From assembly GCA_014584695.1 (NCBI GenBank), contig JACTMI010000012.1:1-40096 (forward strand): a stretch of DNA of 40,096 nt, given 5' to 3'. Positions 1 to 8,959 of the stretch are shown here, piece after piece. The position numbers and the translations under genes are program-made. The DNA comes from Acidobacteriota bacterium (lineage in GTDB: Bacteria > Acidobacteriota > Thermoanaerobaculia > Multivoradales > JAGPDF01). Positions within the stretch are counted from its first letter, which is position 1. Every line of letters starts with the position of its first letter. The notes beneath the pieces were generated by a model that was not told where the DNA came from, made no database searches, and saw only the letters and a program-made list of their open reading frames with translations.

Positions 1-3000
1 GTCGAGCAGCGGAGTGTTTCCCGAGGCGGCGTTCGGCAGGTACGAATAGGTGTCCGTGGCACCGTCGCGCGCTTCGGACAGGCGATTGCCGATCTTGTCC
101 AAGCTCCAGGCGAGCGGTTGGCCCGCCGGCGGATCGCAAGCGCTCCCCGGCGCCCAGGGACCGGCCGCGCAGGTGAGGAAGTCCTGGAAGTCCTGGTAGG
201 CGAAGCTCCGCGCGACCGAGGTGGGCTGGGTCTGCTGGATCGCCGTCACGTTGCCCGCCGGATCCGTCGTGTACGTCCAGCTCAAGAGACTGCCCGCGAC
301 CGTGATCGTCTGGGGAGCATAGCGCCGGTCGTAGCCGCGCGTCTCCGCCCGCGCCGGGCTGGTGCCGAAAGTCAGCCCGGCGAGCGGGCCCTGCGGCTTG
401 TACGTCACGCCCGAAACGATGGCGACGGGGCCGTCGCCCCGGTCGACGGCGAGTGAGACGGGCCGGTCCATCGCGTCGTAGGCGAGCGTCTCGACGACGC
501 TGCCGGGCAACGTGGTGGTCAGCGGGTTGCCGTTCTTGTCGAAAGTCACCACGAGGTCGCCGTCCTGCAACATGCGTCCGAATCGATCGTAACGATAGCT
601 GGTCGTGATGGGCGCCGCTCCAGCCGGATCCCGCACGATCTCGGTCAAGCGCCCGAACGTGAAGTCGATCGGATCCGGCGCGTCGCCGTACTCGAAAGCG
701 ACGTCCTGGGCGCTGCCTGGATGATCGATCAGCGTGACGCGGTCCGCGGCGTCCACGGCTCGTGCGGTCACGATGCCGCGGCCATCCTCCTGCTCGACCA
801 GAGCGCCGTGCTCGTCGTATCGATAGGTCGTCGTTCCGGCCGCGACCGAGGTCTGCGAGGTCAGGAGGTCGCGATCGGAGTAGACGTAGTCCGTCTCGTT
901 GCCTTCGGCGTCGATCACTCGGACGAGATGATCCTGCACGTCGTAGCCGTAGGTGGTGATCGCTTCGCTCGCGGGGCCCGCGCCGCCCCAGCGCTGGCGC
1001 ACGGCCGTGAGGCGGTCGAGGGCGTCGTATTCGTAGATCGTGGTCGCGGGGTTCGAGGCCCGGGGGTGCTTCGGGTCCCAGACGTGCGTCAAGTTGCCCG
1101 CGCAGTCCTGGTAGTCGTACTCGGTCGTCGCGTCGAGCACTCCCGGTGCCTGGATGACCGCCGACAGCTGGCAGCGGGAGGAGTAGACGAACTCCGTCTC
1201 GGCATCCGGGTTGGCCGGCCAGGTCGAGGTGGTCGTCCGCTCGAGCCGCTCGTTCGTGCGATGCCCGTAATTGTCGAGGGTCCAGATCGAGCGTTCGCGC
1301 AGCTGGTTGGTCAGGAGGCAACTCACCGGGCTCGGTTCGGCCACGGCGCGCCCGCGCACGATCTGGACGAGCCGTCCAGCGCCGTCGTAGAGGTGCTCGA
1401 TGCCGTTGCCTTCCGGGAGCTTGACGCAGTAAAGGTCTCCGAAGACGTTGTAGGTGTGGACCGTGACGAGATCGTCGATCTCGGTCAGATCGTCCGGCCC
1501 GCGCCGCGCGATCTGGGTGGGCCGGTCCATCGCGTCGTAGAAGGTCTCGGTCACGACGCCGCTGGCGTCCGTGATCGACGCGACTCGATTGAAGGGCGTG
1601 TACGTCCAGGAGGTCGTCCCCTGGAGCGGCTCGGTTCGCGTCAGCGGCAGCAGGTCACCCCGCGCCGGGTCGTAGGTGAGTGTCGTCTGGTCGGAAGTAC
1701 CGTGCCCGGGTGGATCGATCGTGCCGACTCGCCCCGCCGCGTTGTAGTCCGAGTAATCCGTCGTGAGCGGCGTGAAGGATCCGTCGAGGTCGTAGGTCGC
1801 CTCGATTCCGGAGAGGGATCGGGCGAGCAGATCGCCGGTCCCGGCATCGTAGGCGAGGTCGGTTCTGCGTGTCGGCGTCAGGCCGAGAGTCGCGGGACCG
1901 ATCTCCGCGACCACGAAGCTCGGGAAGTCGGGGTGATACTCCCAACGGGTCTCGCGCGGGAGCGCGGGGTCGGCGTCAGGATTGTTGGCGGCGTCGATGC
2001 GCCGGGCGAGCTGGCCGTGCTCTTCGTACTCGAGCTCGGTCTCGACGCCGTTGCCATCCACCTTCCGGGTCGGCAGAAAGGGGTGGGACGGGTCCTCGAA
2101 GAGGTACTGTGTGTTGGCGCCGTCGCCGCAGCCCGAACAGGTGCCGTCGATGTGTAGGACCCGGACCTTGGTCTCTCCCGCGGGCCGATCGAGCGAGTAG
2201 ACGAGCGTCTCCGTCGTCGCTGGGGAAGTGTCGATCGTGACCGTCACCGTCGTCGTCTCGGGCTGCACCGGGTCATCGTACGAGAGCTGGTAGCGCTCGG
2301 AGCCGCCCGCGAAAGTCGCCGCCCCGGTCCACGCCTGCACGACGTTGCCGAGACCGTCGTACGCGTAGGCCCGCAAGGTCCGCTCTGGAGGTAGCGTGTT
2401 GTCCCCCGGATTGAGGTCGATCGCGACCTGGACCACGCGGGTGAGGTATCCAGGATGGCGCGAATCGCCGTACTCGAAGCGAAGGAACGTTCCGTCCGGC
2501 CAGCGAACGAGGCGTAAATCGTGGCCCGACCAGGAGTACTGCCACTGGCGGGTCTCGGTCCCGCCGACGCCGACTTCGGTGATCGAGGCGAGCTTGCCGT
2601 CGGCATGGTAGGCGAGCTCCTCGACCCGCCCATCCGGCATCGTGACGGTCTCGAGCTGGCCGATCAGGTTGTAAGTCGCGAACTTCGCGTTCCCGCTCGT
2701 GCTCCGGTCTCGGGTTTCGGTCCAGCGGCCTTGCGAATCGAATTCGTGCTCGCGCCCGTCGAGCTCGTGGAGGATCCAACCGCCGACGCCCAGAAGCTCG
2801 AGCTGGCGGTATTCGCTCGCCGGCGATCGGCTGGCGTAGATCCCGTCACCGCCCGGGTTCCAGAACTCTCTAAAGGTCGCCGCTTCGGTGACCAGCCAGA
2901 CGTGGTCGGTGGAAGCGCCGGCCGGGTCGAGGAAGATCCGCATCGCGTAGTCGTGCGACCAGTTGCGCCCGAGGGCCGAGCGCCAGATCTCCGCTCCGGG

Positions 3001-3804
3001 CGTATAGGGAGTGCCCGCGCCCCTCGCGACGTACCGAAGCCGGGCCCCGGGCCCGGTGCCGGGGCCTCCGAAGCCTGGGCCGTCGCCTCCGGGTCCCACC
3101 GAGCCACCCGGTCCCGTGCAACTGCGGCAATCCTGATCTTCCGGGCAGCCGTCCTTGCGCGGCGGGCGGCAAAGGCCCTGAAACAGGGCCGTCGGGTCCA
3201 CGTGAATCACTTGCGTGGCGGAGCGCTGACACCCCTGCAGATAGCAAGCGCTGACGAGGATGGACCGCGTCGTTGCCGTCGTGCCCGCAGGATTGGAGCA
3301 GGTAAAGGGGACGGTGAGATAGGTCCGGAACTGGTCCTTGTCGATCGGCTGCCCGAACTGGTACTCACCGCAAAGGACGGCCGGGTTGCACTGCGGTGGG
3401 GGTGGGCAGGAGTTGGGAGGGCTGCTGCCGGCGAACCAGAACGTGCGCTGCGAGGAGAACGTCGAGACGCGATAGGTGTTCTCGGGCACCACGATCTCGG
3501 CGCCGACGTGGAAGTCGCAGCTGCTCACCCAGGGATCGCAGCCCGGATCCGCGGGTTCCGCGATCGGGCTGATCTGCGGCGGAAAGCAGTGTTGACGCCC
3601 GCAGTCGTCTCGGGACCCCGCGAAGTCCGGGAGATTCCCCAAGTTCGCGCCGGTGACCAGGGGCCCGCTGAAGACGGTGCAAGATCCGGCTTCGGGCGCG
3701 GCGAGCAAGAAGTCGAGCGAGTCGCTCGGATGAGCGCCGGTGGCGCCGAAGAGGCCAGCAAGGAACAGCGAGGCGACGAAGCGAAACGAGGAGACGGGGG
3801 GCAC
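1..3804 (-). CDS. Secreted RHS/YD-repeat protein (C-terminus outside window)
   Basis: The minus strand reads open without a stop from a GTG at 3804 to the window edge, giving 1268 residues. The start is set by an AAGGAGG about 5 bases upstream (3811-3817) and an in-frame TAG at 3826-3828. Residues 1-25 form a signal peptide (FVASLFLAGLFGATGAHPSD), so the protein is exported. Residues 30-260 hold a cysteine-rich region of no family I recognise, then a Gly/Pro linker (GPGFGGPGTGPGARLRYVA). From about residue 280 an RHS-type N-terminal segment (YTPGAEIWRSALGRNWSHDY) leads into YD repeats from about 370 onward, e.g. YNLIGQLETVTMPDGR, YDALDRLTAVRQRWGG, YDRFGRMLQDGD and YDAMDRPVSLAVDRG. RHS proteins build a hollow beta shell and often carry a variable C-terminal toxin or adhesin domain; that part is not visible here, so toxin, adhesin and surface-polymer roles all remain open. 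Nothing next to it encodes an obvious immunity or secretion partner. Confidence 0.9.
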   Translation of the reverse strand, partial: MPPVSSFRFVASLFLAGLFGATGAHPSDSLDFLLAAPEAGSCTVFSGPLVTGANLGNLPDFAGSRDDCGRQHCFPPQISPIAEPADPGCDPWVSSCDFHVGAEIVVPENTYRVSTFSSQRTFWFAGSSPPNSCPPPPQCNPAVLCGEYQFGQPIDKDQFRTYLTVPFTCSNPAGTTATTRSILVSACYLQGCQRSATQVIHVDPTALFQGLCRPPRKDGCPEDQDCRSCTGPGGSVGPGGDGPGFGGPGTGPGARLRYVARGAGTPYTPGAEIWRSALGRNWSHDYAMRIFLDPAGASTDHVWLVTEAATFREFWNPGGDGIYASRSPASEYRQLELLGVGGWILHELDGREHEFDSQGRWTETRDRSTSGNAKFATYNLIGQLETVTMPDGRVEELAYHADGKLASITEVGVGGTETRQWQYSWSGHDLRLVRWPDGTFLRFEYGDSRHPGYLTRVVQVAIDLNPGDNTLPPERTLRAYAYDGLGNVVQAWTGAATFAGGSERYQLSYDDPVQPETTTVTVTIDTSPATTETLVYSLDRPAGETKVRVLHIDGTCSGCGDGANTQYLFEDPSHPFLPTRKVDGNGVETELEYEEHGQLARRIDAANNPDADPALPRETRWEYHPDFPSFVVAEIGPATLGLTPTRRTDLAYDAGTGDLLARSLSGIEATYDLDGSFTPLTTDYSDYNAAGRVGTIDPPGHGTSDQTTLTYDPARGDLLPLTRTEPLQGTTSWTYTPFNRVASITDASGVVTETFYDAMDRPTQIARRGPDDLTEIDDLVTVHTYNVFGDLYCVKLPEGNGIEHLYDGAGRLVQIVRGRAVAEPSPVSCLLTNQLRERSIWTLDNYGHRTNERLERTTTSTWPANPDAETEFVYSSRCQLSAVIQAPGVLDATTEYDYQDCAGNLTHVWDPKHPRASNPATTIYEYDALDRLTAVRQRWGGAGPASEAITTYGYDVQDHLVRVIDAEGNETDYVYSDRDLLTSQTSVAAGTTTYRYDEHGALVEQEDGRGIVTARAVDAADRVTLIDHPGSAQDVAFEYGDAPDPIDFTFGRLTEIVRDPAGAAPITTSYRYDRFGRMLQDGDLVVTFDKNGNPLTTTLPGSVVETLAYDAMDRPVSLAVDRGDGPVAIVSGVTYKPQGPLAGLTFGTSPARAETRGYDRRYAPQTITVAGSLLSWTYTTDPAGNVTAIQQTQPTSVARSFAYQDFQDFLTCAAGPWAPGSACDPPAGQPLAWSLDKIGNRLSEARDGATDTYSYLPNAASGNTPLLD

Positions 3805-3919
3805 TCGGACCTCCTTCTGGAGCTCCTACCGAGCCATCACCCCCGCAGCGGGCGAAGTGCCGACCGTTGCGGCCCCCGATGGATGGGTCCGAAGCGCAGG
3901 CGGATTCGGATCCGGAGTC

Positions 3920-3948
3920 ATGGTAGACGCGAGACCCTTCGGGCGCAA
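3920..3948 (-). promoter_or_regulatory. Candidate sigma70 promoter of the RHS gene
   Basis: On the minus strand TTGCGC (3943-3948) and TACCAT (3920-3925) are separated by exactly 17 bases, which puts the start of transcription near 3913 and leaves a leader of about 110 bases before the GTG at 3804. The hexamers are only fair matches to TTGACA/TATAAT, so this is a prediction from spacing and position. Confidence 0.4.
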
Positions 3949-3957
3949 GAGGCTGGT

Positions 3958-3982
3958 TTCACTGACAGCAGCTGTCAGTGAA
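3958..3982. promoter_or_regulatory. 25-bp perfect palindrome, probable regulator site
   Basis: Arms TTCACTGACAGC and GCTGTCAGTGAA are exact reverse complements around a single central A. The site lies about 10 bp upstream of the candidate -35 box of the RHS gene, centred near -57, where activators commonly bind. The ACTGACAG/CTGTCAGT form resembles sites of dimeric helix-turn-helix regulators such as TetR or GntR families, but no such regulator gene is nearby. Confidence 0.55.
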
Positions 3983-4228
3983 CGAATGCAAAGTCGAGAG
4001 CTGTCGCAGGCCATCGCTCCGTGGGCAAAGAGGGATTCGAAACAAAGCCAATCTCCCCGCCGGCGCCGCTTTCCTCAGCCGCCCACGAGAAGCCTCGAGA
4101 CGGCCGCGCCGTGCGCGCCCTCACGTGGGTTGGCAAACGCTTGGGGAGCTGTATCGAGTTCAAGCTCGAGGCGATTCGGATTCCGAGGGCGCTTCAGGTA
4201 CAGGGGCCGCCACTACCCGCAAGGCTCA

Positions 4229-5389
4229 CTAGATTCCGTCGAGCGCCTGGTCGACGTCGGCGAGGAGGTCGGCGAGGTCTTCGATGCCGGCGCTGATCCT
4301 GACCAGGCCGTCGGTGATGCCGAGCTCGGCGCGCTTGTCCGGGGGCACCGAGGCGTGGGTCATCGAGGCCGGGTGGCTGGTCAGCGTCTCGACGCCGCCC
4401 AGGCTCTCGGCGAGCGACATCACCTCGACGCGGTTGAGGAAGCTGCGCGCCGCCTCGTAGCTGCCGAGATCAAAGGTGATGAGGGCGCCGAAACCGCCCG
4501 CCTGGCGCTGCTGCAGGGCGTGCGCCGGGTGCTCGGGCAGGCCCGGGTAGAGCACCCGGAGGACCTTGGGATGGCGCGCGAGATGCGCCGCGAGCGCGCG
4601 GCCGTTGGTTTCGTGCCGCTCCATGCGGACCCCGAGCGTCTTGATGCCGCGCAGCACCAGGAAGCTGTCGAACGGCGACAGGATCGCCCCCTGCGACTTC
4701 TGGACGAAATCGAACCACTCGCCGTGCGCCGCGGACTTGGCGATCAGCGCGCCGCCGATCGAGTCCGAGTGGCCGTTCAGGAACTTGGTGGTCGAGTGGA
4801 CGACGACGTCGGCGCCGTGCTCGAGCGGGCGCTGGAAGTAGGGCGACATGAAGGTGTTGTCGACCGCGAGCAGCAGACCGCGCTCGCGCGCCAGGGCCGC
4901 GGCGCCGGCGATGTCGGTCACCTCCATCATCGGGTTGGTCGGCGTCTCGACGTAGATCATGCGGGTCTCTGGCTGGAGCGCCGCGCGGATGTTGCCGAGG
5001 TCGGTCGAGTCGACCCAGGAGGAGCGGACGTCGTAGCGGTCGAGCACCTGGGTCAGGAAGCGGTAGGTGCCGCCGTAGACGTTGCGCGAGAAGACGACGT
5101 GCTCGCCGCTCCTGACCAGGGTGAGCAGCGCCGCGATCGCCGACATGCCGGAGGCGAAGGCGTGACCGGTCGCCCCCCCTTCGAGCGCCGCGAGGTTCGC
5201 CTCGAGCGCGAAACGGGTCGGGTTCTGCACCCGCGCGTACTCGAAGCCCTTGTGGACGCCGAGCTCGTCGTGGACGTAGGTCGACGTGGCGTAGATCGGC
5301 ACCGTCACCGACCCGGTCGAAGGATCCGGCGCCTGTCCGGCGTGGATCGCGCGGGTCGAGAATCCTCGGGACTTCCAATCGCCTTTCAC
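4229..5389 (-). CDS. Trans-sulfuration PLP enzyme (cystathionine gamma-synthase / gamma-lyase type)
   Basis: A 386-residue fold-type I PLP enzyme of the Cys/Met metabolism family (PF01053), the usual length for that family. It carries YARVQNPTR (residues 51-59, phosphate and subunit contacts), ASGMSA (79-84), VDNTF with D177 for the pyridine nitrogen, the Schiff-base lysine K202 in HSTTKFLNGHSD, and the C-terminal SLGGVETLTSHPASMTH block. Members make cystathionine from activated homoserine and cysteine (MetB) or split it to cysteine (gamma-lyase, CTH); sequence reading alone does not separate them. The start is GTG at 5389, with GGAGAG about 5 bases upstream. The gene is divergent from mtnA, 148 bp away, which puts two sulfur amino acid genes around one promoter region. 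Confidence 0.92.
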   Translation of the reverse strand: MKGDWKSRGFSTRAIHAGQAPDPSTGSVTVPIYATSTYVHDELGVHKGFEYARVQNPTRFALEANLAALEGGATGHAFASGMSAIAALLTLVRSGEHVVFSRNVYGGTYRFLTQVLDRYDVRSSWVDSTDLGNIRAALQPETRMIYVETPTNPMMEVTDIAGAAALARERGLLLAVDNTFMSPYFQRPLEHGADVVVHSTTKFLNGHSDSIGGALIAKSAAHGEWFDFVQKSQGAILSPFDSFLVLRGIKTLGVRMERHETNGRALAAHLARHPKVLRVLYPGLPEHPAHALQQRQAGGFGALITFDLGSYEAARSFLNRVEVMSLAESLGGVETLTSHPASMTHASVPPDKRAELGITDGLVRISAGIEDLADLLADVDQALDGI

Positions 5390-5525
5390 CGCGGCTCTCC
5401 GTTCGTCGGGGCGGCCAGCCGGCGGCCGCCCGGAAAGGCGGCGAGTCTAGCAGCGCGGCGCCGGCCCCCCGGCCCGCCCCCGAGCGGCTCCCGGCCACCC
5501 GCGGCCGGGGGAGGCGCGCTCGCAG

Positions 5526-5531
5526 TAGCAT
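5526..5531 (+). promoter_or_regulatory. Candidate -10 box for leaderless mtnA mRNA
   Basis: TAGCAT lies 6 bases before the mtnA ATG at 5538, so transcription would begin at or next to the A of the start codon. There is no Shine-Dalgarno sequence in the preceding 20 bases. Confidence 0.45.
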
Positions 5532-5537
5532 CGGCCC

Positions 5538-6626
5538 ATGGCCGCTCCGTCCGAGCTCTCACCCCTCGAGTGGCGCGGCGACCATTTGGCGCTGCTCGAC
5601 CAGACGCGGCTGCCCGACGAGGAGGTCTGGCTCGCCTGCCACGACGTCGAAGCGGTGGCCGCGGCGATCGGCCGCCTGGCCGTGCGGGGGGCGCCCGCGA
5701 TCGGCGTCGCCGCCGCCTACGGCCTGGCGCTGGCGCTGCGCGGCGCGCCCGCCGGCGCCGATCCCGAGCGGCTGTTCGCGGCGGCCCACGCGCGGTTGGC
5801 CGCCACCCGGCCGACGGCGGTCAACTTGCGCTGGGCGCTCGAGCGGGGGCGCGCCGCCTTCGCGAGCGAGCGGCGCCGGAGCGCCGGCGATCTCGCCGCG
5901 GCGCTCCTGGCGCTGGCGCGCCGGCTGCAGGAAGACGACGTCGAGGCCAACCGGGCGATGGCGGCCGTTGGCGCGCCGCTGCTCGGCCCCGGCGCGCGCG
6001 TCCTGACCCACTGCAACAGCGGCGCGCTCGCCACCGCGGGGATCGGCACCGCGCTCGGCGTCATCGTCGAGGCGCACCGTCAGGGCAGGATCGCCCAGGT
6101 CTGGGTCGACGAGACGCGGCCGCTCCTGCAGGGGGCGCGGCTGACCGCCTGGGAGCTCGGCCGGGCGGGGGTGCCGCACCGCCTGGTGACCGACTCGATG
6201 GCGGGCGCGCTGATGGCGCGCGGCGAAGTCGACGCGGTGATCGTCGGCGCCGACCGGATCGCCGCCAACGGCGACGTCGCCAACAAGATCGGCACCTACA
6301 CGGTAGCGGTGCTCGCGCGCCGTCACGGCGTCCCCTTCTACGTCGCCGCGCCCCGCTCGACGCTCGATCCGGAGACGCCCGACGGCGCCGCGATCCCGAT
6401 CGAGGAGCGCGCCGGCAGTGAGGTGACCGAGCTCGGCGGGCGACGGCTCGCACCGCCCGGCACGGTCGGGTTCAACTGGGCCTTCGACGTCACGCCGGCG
6501 GAGCTGGTCCGCGCCATCGTCACCGAGGTGGGCGTCCTCGAGCCCCCCTTCGCCGCGTCGATCGCGCGCGCGCTCGCCCGGGCGCCACGGTCGAACGCGC
6601 GGCGACCGGTAGGATGGCGCGCGTGA
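5538..6626 (+). CDS. mtnA: S-methyl-5-thioribose-1-phosphate isomerase
   Basis: This 362-residue protein matches MtnA of the eIF2B-alpha/beta/delta-like family. It converts methylthioribose-1-phosphate to methylthioribulose-1-phosphate in the methionine salvage pathway in the cytosol. Visible motifs are AVRGAPAIGVAAAYG (about residues 48-62), LTHCNSGALAT with the catalytic cysteine near 160, VDETRPLLQGARLTAWEL, and VGADRIAANGDVANKIGTY with the catalytic aspartate near 240. The C-terminal 25 residues are Arg/Ala-rich and probably flexible. The start at 5538 is preceded by TAGCAT and no ribosome site, so it is probably leaderless. It overlaps the following ABC ATPase gene. The other salvage genes (mtnB, mtnC, mtnD) are not in the window. 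Confidence 0.95.
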   Translation: MAAPSELSPLEWRGDHLALLDQTRLPDEEVWLACHDVEAVAAAIGRLAVRGAPAIGVAAAYGLALALRGAPAGADPERLFAAAHARLAATRPTAVNLRWALERGRAAFASERRRSAGDLAAALLALARRLQEDDVEANRAMAAVGAPLLGPGARVLTHCNSGALATAGIGTALGVIVEAHRQGRIAQVWVDETRPLLQGARLTAWELGRAGVPHRLVTDSMAGALMARGEVDAVIVGADRIAANGDVANKIGTYTVAVLARRHGVPFYVAAPRSTLDPETPDGAAIPIEERAGSEVTELGGRRLAPPGTVGFNWAFDVTPAELVRAIVTEVGVLEPPFAASIARALARAPRSNARRPVGWRA

Positions 6627-7546
6627 GCGCGGTCGAAGTCCGCGGGCTGGTCAAGCGGTTCGGCGCCCTTTCGGCGCTCGACGGCGTCGATCTCGACGTC
6701 GCCCCCGGCGAAGTGGTGGGCCTGCTGGGACCCAACGGCGCCGGCAAGTCGACGCTGGTGCGGGCGCTGGTGGGCCGGGTCCGCCCCGACGCCGGCTCGA
6801 TCCGCCTGTTCGGCCGCGCGGCGGCGGAGCCGGGCGCGCGCGCGGCGCTCGGCTACGTGCCGCAGGAGATCGCGCTCTACGGCATCCTCACCGCCGAGCA
6901 GAACCTGCGCGTCTTCGGCCGCTACCTGGGCTTGGCCGGCGCGGCGCTCGACCGGGCGGTCGAGCGGGCGCTCGGCTTCGCGGCCTTGAAGGAGCGGGCC
7001 GGCAGCGCGGTGGAGCCCTTCTCGGGGGGGATGAAGCGCCGCCTCAACCTGGCGGTCGGCCTGCTCGCCGAGCCGCGCGTCCTGCTGCTCGACGAGCCGA
7101 CGGTGGGGATCGACCCGCAGTCGCGGGAGCGGATCTTCGGCATGGTCGAAGAGCTCGCCGCCGCCGGCGTCGCGGTGCTCTACACGACGCACTATCTCGA
7201 GGAGGCCGAGCGCCTCTGCGACCGCGTCGCGGTGATCGACGGCGGCCGGGTGATCGCGGTCGGGACGCGCGACGAGCTGGTCCGCGAGAGCGTGGGCGCC
7301 GGCCAGGAGCTGGTGATCGACGCGACCGCGCCGGTGCCGCCCGCGGCGGCGGCGGCGCTCGCCGCCGCGGGCGCCACGGTCGAGGCCTCGCGCGCGCGGC
7401 TGGTGACCACGGAGCCGGCGGTGGCGATCCCCCGCCTGCTCGCCGCTTTCGCCGCCGCCGGGCTCGAAGTGCGCGACCTGCGGCTCGAGAGCCCCGGGCT
7501 CGAGAGTGTCTTCCTCCACCTGACCGGCCGGGAGCTGCGCGAGTGA
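6623..7546 (+). CDS. ABC transporter ATP-binding protein
   Basis: The ATPase half of an ABC-2 type exporter, about 307 residues. Walker A is GPNGAGKST (about 36-44), the Q-loop is YVPQEIALYG, the signature is FSGGMKRRLN, Walker B is VLLLDEPTVGID, and the H-loop is TTHYLEEAERL. The C-terminal 80 residues form the accessory domain common in DrrA/NatA/CcmA-type ATPases. I prefer GTG at 6623: it makes a 4-bp GTGA overlap with the mtnA stop, the same junction used between this gene and the permease, and TAGGAT lies 7 bases before it. An in-frame ATG at 6614 would add three residues (MAR). It probably pairs with the next gene; the substrate cannot be told from sequence. Confidence 0.93.
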   Translation: MSAVEVRGLVKRFGALSALDGVDLDVAPGEVVGLLGPNGAGKSTLVRALVGRVRPDAGSIRLFGRAAAEPGARAALGYVPQEIALYGILTAEQNLRVFGRYLGLAGAALDRAVERALGFAALKERAGSAVEPFSGGMKRRLNLAVGLLAEPRVLLLDEPTVGIDPQSRERIFGMVEELAAAGVAVLYTTHYLEEAERLCDRVAVIDGGRVIAVGTRDELVRESVGAGQELVIDATAPVPPAAAAALAAAGATVEASRARLVTTEPAVAIPRLLAAFAAAGLEVRDLRLESPGLESVFLHLTGRELRE

Positions 7547-8856
7547 TCCTCGGCGTGATCCGCGCCTCCTGGGCGATGCTGGCGCGCGACCGCGCGGCGC
7601 TCGCGCTCTCCTTCGTCGTGCCGGTGGTCTTCTTCTCGATCTTCGCGGCCATCTTCGCGGGCCGCGGCGGTGGCGAGGCGACGCCGAAGGTGCGCGTGCT
7701 GGTGGTCGACGAGGACGACACCGAGGCCTCGCGCCGGCTGCTCACGGCGCTCGGGCGGGAGAGCGCCCTCGTTCTGCGCCGGGCGCCGCGGGCGCCGGCC
7801 GGCGGGGGCGAGCCCGCGCCTTACGACCGCGCCGGCGCCGAGGCGGCTGTCCGCGCCGGCGAGGCGCCGGTGGCGCTGGTCGTGCCGGCCGGATTCGGCG
7901 CCGCCCGGATCTCCTTCGGCCCGGCGGGCGCTTCGGCGCGGCCGCGGATCGAGCTGCTCGCCGACCGCTCGGATCCGGTGGCGCCGCAGCTGCTCCAAGG
8001 CCTGCTGCAGAAGGTGGCGATGACCGGCCTCTCCGATCTCGTCCTGGCCGGCGCGGTCGACCAGCTCGACGAGTGGGTCGGCCTCGACGCCGCGCAGCGC
8101 GCGCGGATCGACACGCTGGTCGATGATGCGCGGCGGGCGGAGGCGGCGGCGCCCGACGCCGCGGCCGCCGGCGGAGCGGAAAGCCCGGCCGGCGACGGCG
8201 CGGCGATGCCGATCGCGGTCGAGGTGCGGGATCTCCTGGGCGAGACGAAGCGCAACCCGATGGTCGCCTTCTACGCCGCCGGGCTGGGGGTGATGTTCCT
8301 GCTCTTCAGCGCCGCCGGCGCGGGCGGCGCGCTGATCGAGGAGCGCGAGAGCGGCACCCTGGACCGATTGCTCGCCACCCGCCTGACCATGACCCAGCTG
8401 CTGGCCGGCAAGCTCGGCTACCTGACGACGCTCGGCTTGGTCCAGCTGGCGGTGATGTTCGGTTGGGGCTGGGCGGTGTTCGGCCTCGAGCTGCGCGGGC
8501 ACCTGCTCGGTTTCGCCGCGATCGCGCTGCCGACGGCGCTCGCCTGCTCGGCCTTCGGCCTGGTGCTCGCCGCGGTCAGCCGCACGCGCAAGCAGCTGGT
8601 CGCGGTCTCGAACCTGGTCATCCTGTCGATCTCGGCGCTCGGCGGCTCGATGTTCCCCCGCTTCCTGATGCCCGAGAGCCTGCGCCAGGTGAGCCTGGTG
8701 ACCTTCAACAGCTGGGCGCTCGAGGGCTTCCTCGACGTCTTCTGGCGCGACCTGCCGCTGGCGGCGCTGCTGCCCGAGATCGGGGTGCTGCTCGCCTGGA
8801 CGGCGGGGCTCTTCCTGCTCGCCCGCCGGGTCGCCCGCAAGTGGGAGCTCGTCTGA
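7543..8856 (+). CDS. ABC-2 type transporter permease
   Basis: A 437-residue membrane subunit that starts with GTG inside the stop of the ATPase gene (GTGA overlap at 7543-7546), so the two are translationally coupled. One transmembrane helix lies near residues 18-40 (LALSFVVPVVFFSIFAAIFAG). A long extracytoplasmic domain of about 200 residues follows, then five helices between about 240 and the end. Around residue 265 is the ABC-2 hallmark IEERESGTLDRLLATRLTMTQLLAGKL. This layout matches DrrB/NatB/YhgE-like permeases of drug, sodium or polymer exporters. No substrate is indicated, and nothing ties it to methionine salvage except sharing a transcript with mtnA. Confidence 0.9.
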   Translation: MILGVIRASWAMLARDRAALALSFVVPVVFFSIFAAIFAGRGGGEATPKVRVLVVDEDDTEASRRLLTALGRESALVLRRAPRAPAGGGEPAPYDRAGAEAAVRAGEAPVALVVPAGFGAARISFGPAGASARPRIELLADRSDPVAPQLLQGLLQKVAMTGLSDLVLAGAVDQLDEWVGLDAAQRARIDTLVDDARRAEAAAPDAAAAGGAESPAGDGAAMPIAVEVRDLLGETKRNPMVAFYAAGLGVMFLLFSAAGAGGALIEERESGTLDRLLATRLTMTQLLAGKLGYLTTLGLVQLAVMFGWGWAVFGLELRGHLLGFAAIALPTALACSAFGLVLAAVSRTRKQLVAVSNLVILSISALGGSMFPRFLMPESLRQVSLVTFNSWALEGFLDVFWRDLPLAALLPEIGVLLAWTAGLFLLARRVARKWELV

Positions 8857-8959
8857 GCTAGCACCCCGCCGGGCATGTCGCAGTTCGATCGCGGTTTGCG
8901 AGGAACCCGGATGAGCGGCGGATTCCGCCGCCGCGACACGCACCGCGAAAGGACCGACC

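Larger units (their letters stand above)
3805..4228. other. 424-bp non-coding region upstream of the RHS gene
   Basis: No open frame here looks like a gene on either strand. The left half holds the RHS ribosome site, candidate promoter and palindrome. The right half (about 3990-4228) lies downstream of the stop of the PLP enzyme gene; I see a small hairpin (CGAG-TTCAAG-CTCG near 4156-4170) but no T-run, so no clear terminator. Confidence 0.5.

Noticed and set aside
721-2157. Plus-strand frames within the first 4 kb
   Set aside because: They are antisense to the RHS gene, whose YD repeats read continuously on the minus strand.
3740-6421. A plus-strand open frame of nearly 900 codons across the PLP enzyme and mtnA
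   Set aside because: It is antisense to the PLP enzyme and out of frame with mtnA; its protein is Arg/Ala-rich low complexity. GC-rich DNA keeps shadow frames open.
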